Assembly (NCBI RefSeq): GCF_001422365.1
Contig: NZ_LMMT01000002.1
Coordinates: forward strand, 62,001 to 126,000
Length of the DNA stretch: 64,000 bases
Origin: Pseudorhodoferax sp. Leaf265
Lineage (GTDB): Bacteria > Pseudomonadota > Gammaproteobacteria > Burkholderiales > Burkholderiaceae_C
Direction of reading: 5' to 3'
This document shows, in pieces, positions 52,640-61,083 of the stretch; positions within the stretch are counted from its first letter, which is position 1, and each line of letters starts with the position of its first letter. Below the pieces are notes generated by a model that was not told the DNA's origin, did no database searches, and saw only the letters and a list, made by a program, of their open reading frames with translations. The position numbers were made by a program, and so were the translations under genes.

Positions 52640-53377
52640 CTACTTGGCCTGCGTCGTGGCGGTGGCCTGGGCGGCCGCCAGCACGGCGTCCAGCAGCGCC
52701 CGGCGGCGCTTGTGCAGCCGGTCCACGGGCGCGCCCACGCCGATGGCCAGGCGCTGCTGGCGGATCGGCGTGGGCAGCAGCGTGGCGATCACGCCGGCGC
52801 CCGGCGTGGCCAGGCTGGCCGACTCGTACCAGCCGTGCTCGCGTGCGAACGCGATGGCGCGGAAGGTCTCGGCGATGCGCGCCGTGGGCCCCAGCTTCTC
52901 GGCGTTGTAGCGGCGCAGCAGCAGGCCGATGCGTTCGTCGTCCTGCCGGCTCAGCAGCATGATGCCGATGGCCGTGCGGTGCAGCGGCCGCAAGGTGCCT
53001 GGCGAGGGCGAGAAGCGCAGCGCGCGCTGCGATTCGATGATGGACACGTACTGCAGCAGCAGGCCGCTCTGGCGGCCCAGCAGCACGGATTCACCGGTGT
53101 CGTCGGCCAGCCGGCGCATGGCGTCCTGCATGTCCTGGCGCTGGCCCGGCGCGCGCATGGCCCATTCGTTGAGGAAGGAGATCCGCACCGACGGGCAGTA
53201 GCTGCGGTCGGCCGCGTCGAACTCCATGTAACCGCGCGCCACCATGGTCTTGAGCAGCATCGACACGCTGGACTGCGGCATGTCCAGCCGCTGCACGATC
53301 TCGGTCACGCGCAGCGGGCGGCGCTCGGCGTCGAACAGCTCCAGCAGCTCGAAGACGCGGGCGGCGGACTTGACCAT
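52640..53377 (-). CDS. IclR-family transcriptional regulator of the dicarboxylyl-CoA cluster
   Basis: A 245-residue protein with an N-terminal winged helix (SAARVFELLELFDAERRPLR, LDMPQSSVSMLLKTMVARGY) and an IclR effector domain (DTGESVLLGRQSGLLLQYVS, LRPLHRTAIGIMLL). It is convergent with the second CitE gene (1-bp gap). Being the only regulator at the cluster, it probably binds the 16-bp palindrome at 51705 and senses a pathway acid or CoA ester. Confidence 0.88.
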   Translation of the reverse strand: MVKSAARVFELLELFDAERRPLRVTEIVQRLDMPQSSVSMLLKTMVARGYMEFDAADRSYCPSVRISFLNEWAMRAPGQRQDMQDAMRRLADDTGESVLLGRQSGLLLQYVSIIESQRALRFSPSPGTLRPLHRTAIGIMLLSRQDDERIGLLLRRYNAEKLGPTARIAETFRAIAFAREHGWYESASLATPGAGVIATLLPTPIRQQRLAIGVGAPVDRLHKRRRALLDAVLAAAQATATTQAK

Positions 53378-53404
53378 CCGCGTGCTAGAGCGGCCGCACC
53401 GGCG

Positions 53405-56212
53405 TCAGTCGAACACCGCGTGCCACAGTGCCAGCACGGCGTCGCGCTCGCTGGCCACGTCGGCGGCCTCGACCTGCGTGGGCGCCTCGTCCAGCCGCGC
53501 ACGGTGCTGCAGGTGGCGCAGTTCGCGGTAGGCATCGGCTGCGGCGTGGCCCACACCCGTGGGCAGCAGGCCGCAGGCCTCGGCGCGGTGCAGCAGCGCG
53601 ATGTTGCCCACGTTGGCGATCAGCTCGGCATGCCGGGCGGAATGCGCCAGCACCAGGTACTGCACGGCGAACTCGGCATCGACCATGCCGCCGGGGCTGT
53701 GCTTGAGGTCGAACTTCTCGCCGCGCACCGGATGGGCGGCGCGCACCTTCTCGCGCATGGCGACGATCTCGCTGCGCAGCGCCTGCGGATCGCGCGCCGA
53801 CGTGACCACGGCGCTGCGCACGGCGTCGAAGCGCGGCTGCAGCGCATCCATGCCGACCACGAAGCGCGCGCGCGTCATGGCCTGGTGCTCCCAGGTCCAG
53901 GCGGTGTTGCTGCCACGCCCCTTCTGGTACTTGGCATAGGACTCGAAGCTCGTGATGAGCAGGCCCGAGTTGCCGTTGGGCCGCAGCGCGGTGTCGATCT
54001 CGAACAAGTCGCCCTCGCGCGTCTTGACGGTCAGCCAGTTGATCATCTTGCGCACGAAGGCGGCGTAGGCCTCGGGGGCGCGCTCGTCCTCGTCTTCGTA
54101 GACGAACACGATGTCCAGGTCGCTGCCGTAGCCCAGCTCTTTGCCGCCGAGCTTGCCGTAGCCGATGATGGCGTACTGCGGCTCGTCGCGGTGCGCGTTC
54201 TTCAGGCGCTGCCAGCACCAGCGGGCCGTCACGCGCAGCATGGTGTCGGCCAGTGCGGAGAGGTCGTCGGCGACCTGCTCCACGGTCAGCCGGCCTTCCA
54301 CGTCGCGGGCCAGCGTGCGGAAGGCCTCGGCGTGGTGGGCGCGGCGCAGCAGGTTGAGCAGCTCCTCCTCGTCGTCTTCTCCGGTGCGGGCGAGCGACGC
54401 CCGGCGCTCTTCCAGCTCGCGCTCGAAGGCCTCGGGCACGAAGCGTTCGGCCAGCATCGAGGCGGAAGCCAGTTCGTCGATCACGCCAGGGTGGCGCAGC
54501 AGGTAGCGCGCCGGCCAGCGCGCCGCGCCCAGCAGGCGCAGCAGGCGCTCGTGCGTGGCCGGGCGCTCCAGCAGCAGCGCGAGGTAGCTCTCGCGGCGCA
54601 GCAGCGGCTCGACCCAGTCGGTCCAGCGCAGCGCGCCCTGCAGGCGGTGCGTCGCGTCGATGCCTTCGCCCGGGTGCTCGTCACGCAGCCAGTCGGCCGT
54701 GCGCTGCACCAGGCGCAGCAGCCGGCCGCGGCTCTCGTCGCGCAGCGCCGCCACGCGTGGATGGTTGCGCCAGGCCTCGATGCGCTGGCGGAAGTCGGCT
54801 GGCAGGCGTTCGAGCACGGCGTCGAAGTCCGGTGCCGCGGCCGTGCCCTGGGCCTTGGGGCCGCCCTTGCAGTTGCCCTTGCAGGGCTTGGCGTCACCGC
54901 CGAGCAGGATGTCGAATTCCTGGGCGACGAACTCGCGGTGCTGGTCCAGCTCGGACAGGAAGGGGCAGCACGAGGCATAGCCCATGGTCTCGGCGATCCA
55001 GGCCAGGTCGTCGTCGCCCGAGGGCAGCACATGGGTCTGCTGGTCGTCCAGGTACTGGATGCGGTGCTCCACGCGGCGCAGGAACACATAGGCCTTGGCC
55101 AGCGACTCGGCCGTGGCCTGGGGCATGAGCCCGGCGCGTGTCAGGCGTGGCAGCGCGTCCAGCGTGGAGCGCGTGCGCAGCTCGGGGAACTGGCCACCGC
55201 GCACCACCTGCAGCAGCTGCACGATGAACTCGATCTCGCGGATGCCGCCGCGCGAGAGCTTGACGTCGTTGGCACGCTCGGGGTGGCCGGCGGCGCGGCG
55301 CGCGGCATGCTCGCGGATCTGCCGGTGCAGCGTGCGCAGCGCCTCGAACACGTTGTAGTCCAGGTAGCGGCGGAACACGAAGGGCAGCACCACGCTGCGC
55401 AGCTCGCTGGCCGAGCCGTCCTCCACGCAGCGGCGCGGCGCCACCACCCGGCTCTTGAGCCAGGCGAAGCGCTCCCACTCGCGGCCCTGCACCTGCAGGT
55501 AGTCCTCCAGCGCGCCCAGCGAGACGGCCGGCGGGCCGGAGTTGCCGTGTGGGCGCAATGCCAGGTCGACGCGGAACACGAAGCCGTGTTCGGTGGTGTC
55601 GCCCACCAGCGCGTAGATGGTCTTGATGGCGCGCGAGAAGTACTCGTGGTTGCTGATGCGGCCACGCCCGTCGGCCGTGCCGGCGGTCTCGCCGTCCTGG
55701 TCGTAGATGTAGATCAGGTCGATGTCGCTGGAGACATTGAGCTCGCGCGCACCGAGCTTGCCCATGCCGATGACCCACAACTGGGCGCGCCGGCCGTCGA
55801 CCGTGCAAGGCATGCCGTGGCGCTCGTCGAGCTCGCGCTCTGCCTGCAGCAGGGCCTGGTCGAGCGCCAGTTCGGCCAGCTCGGTGACGGCGGTGGTGAC
55901 CACCGCGAGTTCGGCTTGCTGCTCGCAATCGAGCACCACCAGCCGCTCCATGACCAACTGGCGCAGCATGCGCAGTGCCGCGCTGAAGCCGTGGCCTTGG
56001 GCCAGCAGCTGCGCCAGCGTGGCCTGCATGGCGGCCTTGCGCGGCGGGCCCGGTGGCAGCAGTGGCAGCTCGGCCGCGTAGCGGCGGCGCAGGCGCTGCA
56101 CGAAGCGCGAATGCGAGGCCATGACCGGGCGGTCGGCAGGGGAATCGGAGGAGGGCTGTGTGAACAAAGGGTCACGGGGGATGACGGAACCGGTGCCGGG
56201 GTCGCGGGTCAT
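53405..56212 (-). CDS. glnE: Bifunctional glutamine synthetase adenylyltransferase/deadenylase
   Basis: A 935-residue regulator of nitrogen assimilation that adenylylates and deadenylylates glutamine synthetase under PII control. It has two nucleotidyltransferase domains with intact D-x-D sites: GMGKLGARELNVSSDIDLIY in the N-terminal half and GYGKLGGKELGYGSDLDIVF in the C-terminal half, each followed by its helical regulatory domain. A linker contains KPCKGNCKGG, an unusual two-Cys motif. The start at 56212 has AGGA close upstream; an ATG at 56122 (MASHSRF) would also fit and would leave a more normal gap to the divergent yhdP gene. Confidence 0.95.
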   Translation of the reverse strand: MTRDPGTGSVIPRDPLFTQPSSDSPADRPVMASHSRFVQRLRRRYAAELPLLPPGPPRKAAMQATLAQLLAQGHGFSAALRMLRQLVMERLVVLDCEQQAELAVVTTAVTELAELALDQALLQAERELDERHGMPCTVDGRRAQLWVIGMGKLGARELNVSSDIDLIYIYDQDGETAGTADGRGRISNHEYFSRAIKTIYALVGDTTEHGFVFRVDLALRPHGNSGPPAVSLGALEDYLQVQGREWERFAWLKSRVVAPRRCVEDGSASELRSVVLPFVFRRYLDYNVFEALRTLHRQIREHAARRAAGHPERANDVKLSRGGIREIEFIVQLLQVVRGGQFPELRTRSTLDALPRLTRAGLMPQATAESLAKAYVFLRRVEHRIQYLDDQQTHVLPSGDDDLAWIAETMGYASCCPFLSELDQHREFVAQEFDILLGGDAKPCKGNCKGGPKAQGTAAAPDFDAVLERLPADFRQRIEAWRNHPRVAALRDESRGRLLRLVQRTADWLRDEHPGEGIDATHRLQGALRWTDWVEPLLRRESYLALLLERPATHERLLRLLGAARWPARYLLRHPGVIDELASASMLAERFVPEAFERELEERRASLARTGEDDEEELLNLLRRAHHAEAFRTLARDVEGRLTVEQVADDLSALADTMLRVTARWCWQRLKNAHRDEPQYAIIGYGKLGGKELGYGSDLDIVFVYEDEDERAPEAYAAFVRKMINWLTVKTREGDLFEIDTALRPNGNSGLLITSFESYAKYQKGRGSNTAWTWEHQAMTRARFVVGMDALQPRFDAVRSAVVTSARDPQALRSEIVAMREKVRAAHPVRGEKFDLKHSPGGMVDAEFAVQYLVLAHSARHAELIANVGNIALLHRAEACGLLPTGVGHAAADAYRELRHLQHRARLDEAPTQVEAADVASERDAVLALWHAVFD

Positions 56213-56239
56213 AATTCCTGGCCGATCTAGCTACTCAAA

Positions 56240-59200
56240 GTGACAGTTCCGACGCCACGTCCTTCTCGCCTGCTCAAGCTGGCGGCCGTCCTGGCGCCCT
56301 GGGTGCTCGGGCTGGTTCTGTGCGTGTGGTTGGTCGTTGGCGTCGCCTGGGGGGCGTTGCACGGCTGGATTGTGCCGCGTATCGGCGATTTCCGTCCGCA
56401 GCTGGAGGCCGCTGCCAGCCGGGCCCTGGGCGCCGAGGTGCGCATCGGCGCCATCACCGCCAGTTCCGCCCGCATCCTGCCCAGTTTCGAATTGACCGAC
56501 GTGGTGCTGCGCGATGCGCAGGGCCGCGAAGGCCTGCGCCTGGCAAGGGTTTCCGCGCTGCTGTCGCCGCGCTCGCTGCTGCGGCTGGGCTTCGAGCAGA
56601 TCGTCGTCGATGGCCCCGTGCTGGACCTGCGCCGCAATGCCGACGGGCACCTGCTGGTGGCCGGCATTGCCTTGTCCGAAGGCGCGGGCGACAGCAGCCC
56701 TGCGGCCGACTGGGTCTTCTCGCAGCGCGAGCTCGCGCTGCGCCAGGCCACCGTGCGCTGGACCGACGAGCGCAGCGGCCTGCCCACGGCCGAGCTGACC
56801 GACGCCGACCTCGTCATCCGCAACAGCGCGCGGCGCCACCAGATCCGCTTCGACGCCACGCCGCCGACGGCCTGGGGCCAGCGCTTCAGCCTGCGCGCGG
56901 CCATGCGCCAGTCGCTGCTGAACCCGCGCCGCGGCAACTGGCGCGAATGGGACGGCCCGGTCTACGCCGAGTTTCCGCAGCTCGATCTCGCGCAGTTGCG
57001 TGCCCATTTGCCGCCCGGCGTGGCGCACGACGTGGAGCTGCTGGCCGGTCGCGGCAGCCTCACGGCCTGGTTCGACGTGGTGCATGGCGCAGTGCTGGGC
57101 GGCCAGATGGACCTGGCCCTGGCCGACGCCAGCGCGCGCCTGGGCCCGGGCCTGGAACCGCTCGCGCTCACGCAGCTGCAGGGGCGCATCCGCGGCCGGC
57201 TGCTGGCCAGCGGCATGGAGCTGCAGACCCGGCAGCTGCGTTTTGCCACGGCCGAGGGCGCGCAGTGGCCGCAGGGCGACGTGTTCCTGAGTTACATGCG
57301 TGGCGAGAGCCGGGTGCCGGGCCAGGGCGAGCTGCGCGTGGACCACATCGACCTGGCGGCGCTGGCCGAGATCGCCGGCCGCCTGCCGCTGACGCCCCAG
57401 ATGCAAGCCGGTTGGCAGGCCGAACTGCAGGCGCTGGCCCCGCGTGGGCGCATCGAGCAGCTGCAGGCCCAGTGGACCGGCCGCATCGAGGCGCCGGCCA
57501 GCTACCGCGCGCAGGGCAAGGTGCGGGCCCTGGCCCTGGCCGCCGGCCCGCTCGCGCCGCGCCGGCCCGACCTGCACTACCCCATGGGCCGCCCGGGCGT
57601 CGAGGGCCTGTCGGCCGACTTCACGCTGACCGAGGGCGGCGGTGAGGCGCGGCTGGCGCTGGCCGACGGCTCGCTGGAGTTTCCCGGCGTGTTCGAGGAG
57701 GCGCGCGTGCCCATGGCGCAACTCGATGGCCTGGTGCGCTGGCAGCACGCGGGCGCGCGGCTGGCGGTGCAGGTGCCCGAACTGCGCTTTGCCAATGCCG
57801 ACGCCACGGGCCAGCTGCAGGCGCGCTGGGACAGCCGCGCCGATGCGCCGGCGGACGGCGCGCCACAGGGCCCGGGCCGGCTCGAACTGGAGGGCAAGCT
57901 CACGCGCGCCGACGGCACGCGCGTGCACCGCTACCTGCCGCTGGCCGTGGGCGACGACGCCCGCCACTATGTGCGCGACGCCGTGCAGCGCGGCCGCGCC
58001 AGCAGCGTGCAGTTCAAGGTGCGTGGCGACCTCGACCACTTCCCCTACCGGGACCCCCAACTCGGCGAGTTCCACATCGCCGCCGAGGTCGAGGACGTGC
58101 AATACGCCTACGTGCCGCCGCGCCTGCAGGACGCGGGCGAGCTGCCCTGGCCGGCCTTGACCGGGCTGGCGGGCCGGCTGGTGTTCGACCGCAACGGCAT
58201 GCAGGTGCGCAACGCGCGCGGCCAGTTGGCGGGCGCCGGCGGTTTCGCCGTGGTCAAGGCCGAGGCCGAGATCCCCGATTTCGCGCACCCCGAGGTGGCC
58301 GTGCGCGCCGAGGGCCGCGGCCCGCTGTCGGGCATGCTGGCGGCCGTGGCCACCTCGCCGCTGGCGCGGATGACCGAGGGCGCGCTGGCGCAGGCCCAGG
58401 GCAGCGGCGCCGCCGACCTCAAGCTGCAGCTGGCCCTGCCGCTGGAGCGGCTGCAGGCCAGCCGCGTGCAGGGCAGCGTGGTGCTGGCCGGCAACGACAT
58501 CCAGCTCAAGCCCGGCACGCCGCAGCTGGCGCGCACGCGCGGCACGGTGGCCTTCAGTGACAACGGCTTCAGCCTGGCCGGCGTGCAGACCGCGGTGCTG
58601 GGCGGCGAGACCCGCGTGGACGGCGGGCTGCAAAACGGCGCGCTGGCCGTGCGCGCCCAGGGCACAGCCACGGCCGAGGGGCTGCGGCAGGCCAGCGAAC
58701 TCGGCGCGCTCACGCGGCTGGCCCAGCGCGCCAGCGGCAGCGCGGCCTACACCGCAGCGCTCACGCGCGGTGCCGATGGTGCGCTGGCCTTCACGCTCGA
58801 CAGCCCGCTGCAGGGCCTGGGGCTGGACCTGCCCGCGCCGCTGGGCAAGCCGGCCGAGGCCGCGCTGCCGCTGCGCATGGCGCTGGCGCCGCAGCAGGCG
58901 AACCGACAGGACCTGCTCACGCTGGGCCTGGGCTCCGTGCTGCAGGCGCGCTTCGAACGCGACACCACGGGCCCCAGCCCGCGCGTGCTGCGCGGCAGCA
59001 TCGGTCTGGGCCTGCCGCATGGCGAGGCCGCCACGCTGCCGGCGCAGGGGGTGGCCATGGACGTGCGGCTCGATGCCTTGGCGCTCGATGCCTGGCAGGC
59101 GCTGTCCGGCGCGCTCGGCGGCGAGCAGGCAGCCGCGGATGTGGACGCTGGCTACCTGCCCGACCGCTTCGCGTTGCAGGCCAACGAGTTGCGCTGGGGA

Positions 59201-60271
59201 AGCCGCCGCCTGCACCAGCTGGCACTGAGCGGCGCGCGCGAGGGCAGCACCTGGCGCGCCCGCATCGATGCGCGCGAGCTCGCCGGCCAGATCGCGTACA
59301 GCCAGGGCACGGGCAGCCAGCCCGGCAATGTGCACGCGCGGCTGCAGCGGCTCGTGATCGCCGCCGGCGAGGAGGAGGACGTCACCACGCTGCTGGACGA
59401 GCAGCCTTCCAGCGTGCCGGCGCTGGACATCGTGGTGGAGGACTTCGAGCTGCGCGGCAAGAAGCTCGGCCGGCTCGAGGTCAACGCCGTGAACCAGGGC
59501 GCGGAGTGGCAGCTGCACAAGCTGGCGCTGCGCACGCCCGAGGCCCGCTTCGAGGCTTCGGGCCAGTGGGGCGCACGCGGCGCGGGCACGGGCCGCCGCA
59601 CGGCCATGGACTTCAAGCTCGCCATCGACGATGCCGGCGCGCTGCTGGCGCGGCTGGGCATGGCCGGCGTGTTCCGGCGCGGCCATGGGGAACTCGACGG
59701 CACGGTGGCCTGGGACGGTTCGCCGCTCGCGCTGGACTACCCCAGCATGGCGGGCAAGCTGCACCTGGACGTGCGCGATGGCCAGTTCCTCAAGGCCGAC
59801 GCCGGCGTGGCGCGGCTGCTCGGCGTGCTGAGCCTGCAGGCGCTGCCGCGCCGGCTCACGCTGGATTTCCGCGACCTGTTCAGCGAGGGCTTCGCGTTCG
59901 ACTTCGTGCGGGGCGACGCTCAGATCGCGCGCGGCGTGGTCAGCTCCAACAACCTGCAGATGAAGGGCATCAACGCCGCCGTGCTGATGGATGGCCGTGC
60001 CGACATCGCCCAGGAGACGCAGGACCTGCGCGTGGTGGTGGTGCCCGAGATCAACGCCGGCACGGCCTCGCTCGTGGCCTCGGTCATCAACCCGGCCATC
60101 GGCCTGGGAACCTTCCTCGCGCAGTGGGTGCTGCGCCGTCCGCTCATGGAGGCGGCCACGCAGCAGTTCCACATCGATGGCACCTGGAGCGAGCCGCGCA
60201 TCGAGCGCGTTGCGCGCAGCGCGGCGAGCGCCCAGGCCGAGGACAACGACAAGAAAGGAGCCGTGCGATGA
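56240..60271 (+). CDS. yhdP: YhdP family AsmA-like envelope protein
   Basis: A 1343-residue protein with an N-terminal membrane anchor (LAPWVLGLVLCVWLVVGVAW) and a very long periplasmic part of repeating beta segments, typical of YhdP/AsmA-like proteins that form inter-membrane bridges for phospholipid transport. Conserved ends are EVRIGAITASSARILPSFEL near the N-terminus and DLRVVVVPEINAGTASLVAS, NPAIGLGTFLAQWVL near the C-terminus. The GTG start at 56240 is 27 bp from the glnE start. The stop overlaps the nitrilase gene start (ATGA), so these are cotranscribed. Confidence 0.9.
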   Translation: MTVPTPRPSRLLKLAAVLAPWVLGLVLCVWLVVGVAWGALHGWIVPRIGDFRPQLEAAASRALGAEVRIGAITASSARILPSFELTDVVLRDAQGREGLRLARVSALLSPRSLLRLGFEQIVVDGPVLDLRRNADGHLLVAGIALSEGAGDSSPAADWVFSQRELALRQATVRWTDERSGLPTAELTDADLVIRNSARRHQIRFDATPPTAWGQRFSLRAAMRQSLLNPRRGNWREWDGPVYAEFPQLDLAQLRAHLPPGVAHDVELLAGRGSLTAWFDVVHGAVLGGQMDLALADASARLGPGLEPLALTQLQGRIRGRLLASGMELQTRQLRFATAEGAQWPQGDVFLSYMRGESRVPGQGELRVDHIDLAALAEIAGRLPLTPQMQAGWQAELQALAPRGRIEQLQAQWTGRIEAPASYRAQGKVRALALAAGPLAPRRPDLHYPMGRPGVEGLSADFTLTEGGGEARLALADGSLEFPGVFEEARVPMAQLDGLVRWQHAGARLAVQVPELRFANADATGQLQARWDSRADAPADGAPQGPGRLELEGKLTRADGTRVHRYLPLAVGDDARHYVRDAVQRGRASSVQFKVRGDLDHFPYRDPQLGEFHIAAEVEDVQYAYVPPRLQDAGELPWPALTGLAGRLVFDRNGMQVRNARGQLAGAGGFAVVKAEAEIPDFAHPEVAVRAEGRGPLSGMLAAVATSPLARMTEGALAQAQGSGAADLKLQLALPLERLQASRVQGSVVLAGNDIQLKPGTPQLARTRGTVAFSDNGFSLAGVQTAVLGGETRVDGGLQNGALAVRAQGTATAEGLRQASELGALTRLAQRASGSAAYTAALTRGADGALAFTLDSPLQGLGLDLPAPLGKPAEAALPLRMALAPQQANRQDLLTLGLGSVLQARFERDTTGPSPRVLRGSIGLGLPHGEAATLPAQGVAMDVRLDALALDAWQALSGALGGEQAAADVDAGYLPDRFALQANELRWGSRRLHQLALSGAREGSTWRARIDARELAGQIAYSQGTGSQPGNVHARLQRLVIAAGEEEDVTTLLDEQPSSVPALDIVVEDFELRGKKLGRLEVNAVNQGAEWQLHKLALRTPEARFEASGQWGARGAGTGRRTAMDFKLAIDDAGALLARLGMAGVFRRGHGELDGTVAWDGSPLALDYPSMAGKLHLDVRDGQFLKADAGVARLLGVLSLQALPRRLTLDFRDLFSEGFAFDFVRGDAQIARGVVSSNNLQMKGINAAVLMDGRADIAQETQDLRVVVVPEINAGTASLVASVINPAIGLGTFLAQWVLRRPLMEAATQQFHIDGTWSEPRIERVARSAASAQAEDNDKKGAVR

Positions 60272-61083
60272 AGCTGGCCGCACTGCAGATGGTTTCGGGC
60301 ATGGACCGCGACGAGAATCTGGCCGCCGCCCGCCGCCTGCTGGAAGAGGCTGCTGCCGCAGGCGCCGAACTCGCCGTGCTGCCCGAGTACTTCTGCCTGC
60401 TCGGCGCGCGCGACACCGACAAGCTCGCGATCCAGGAGCCCTTCGGCACCGGGCCCATCCAGGACTTCCTTGCGCGCGCGTCGCGTGAACTGGGCCTGTG
60501 GATCGTCGGCGGCACGCTGCCGATCACGGTCGGCGATGGCGCGCGCGTGCGCAACACCTGCCTGGTGTTCGACCCGCAGGGCGACTGCGTGGCGCGCTAC
60601 GACAAGATCCACCTGTTCCGCTTCGACAACGGCAGCGAGCGCTTCGACGAGGCGCGCGTGCTCGAACGCGGCAGCGAACCGGCGCTGTTCACGCTTGCCG
60701 CGCGCGACGGCCGCAGCTGGCGCGTGGGCCTGTCGGTCTGCTATGACCTGCGCTTTCCCGAGCTCTACCGCGCCTATGCCGCGCAGGGCGCCGAGCTGCT
60801 GCTGGTGCCCAGCGCTTTCACGCACACCACGGGCCAGGCGCACTGGGCCACGCTGCTGCGCGCACGCGCCATCGAGAACCTTGCCTACGTGCTGGCGCCG
60901 GCCCAGGGCGGCCTGCACGCCAACGGCCGGCGCACCTGGGGCCACAGCATGCTGGTCGATCCCTGGGGCCAGGTGCTGGCCGAGCAGGCCGAGGGCCCGG
61001 CCTGCGTGCTCGGCAGCCTGGATGCCGGGCGGCTGGACGAGGCGCGCCGCCAGCTGCCGGCTCTGGAGCACCGGCTGCTGTGA
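60268..61083 (+). CDS. Nitrilase-superfamily carbon-nitrogen hydrolase (Nit/omega-amidase type)
   Basis: A 271-residue hydrolase with the complete Glu-Lys-Cys triad: VLPEYF (Glu40), RYDKIHLF (Lys113) and SVCYDLRFPELY (Cys158). The sequence fits the NIT1/NIT2 branch, which hydrolyses deaminated glutathione or omega-amides of keto acids; metabolite repair is the likely role. AAAGGAG precedes the ATG. It is coupled upstream to yhdP (ATGA) and downstream to the sensor kinase (GTGA). Confidence 0.92.
   Translation: MKLAALQMVSGMDRDENLAAARRLLEEAAAAGAELAVLPEYFCLLGARDTDKLAIQEPFGTGPIQDFLARASRELGLWIVGGTLPITVGDGARVRNTCLVFDPQGDCVARYDKIHLFRFDNGSERFDEARVLERGSEPALFTLAARDGRSWRVGLSVCYDLRFPELYRAYAAQGAELLLVPSAFTHTTGQAHWATLLRARAIENLAYVLAPAQGGLHANGRRTWGHSMLVDPWGQVLAEQAEGPACVLGSLDAGRLDEARRQLPALEHRLL

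Noticed and set aside
52712-56230. 1172-codon plus-strand frame opposite glnE
   Set aside because: Low-complexity shadow of the clear GlnE protein on the minus strand.
56231-60283. 1350-codon open frame on the minus strand opposite yhdP
   Set aside because: Composition is His/Arg/Gln/Ala-rich without any domain, and the plus-strand frame encodes a recognisable YhdP protein. It is a shadow caused by high G+C.
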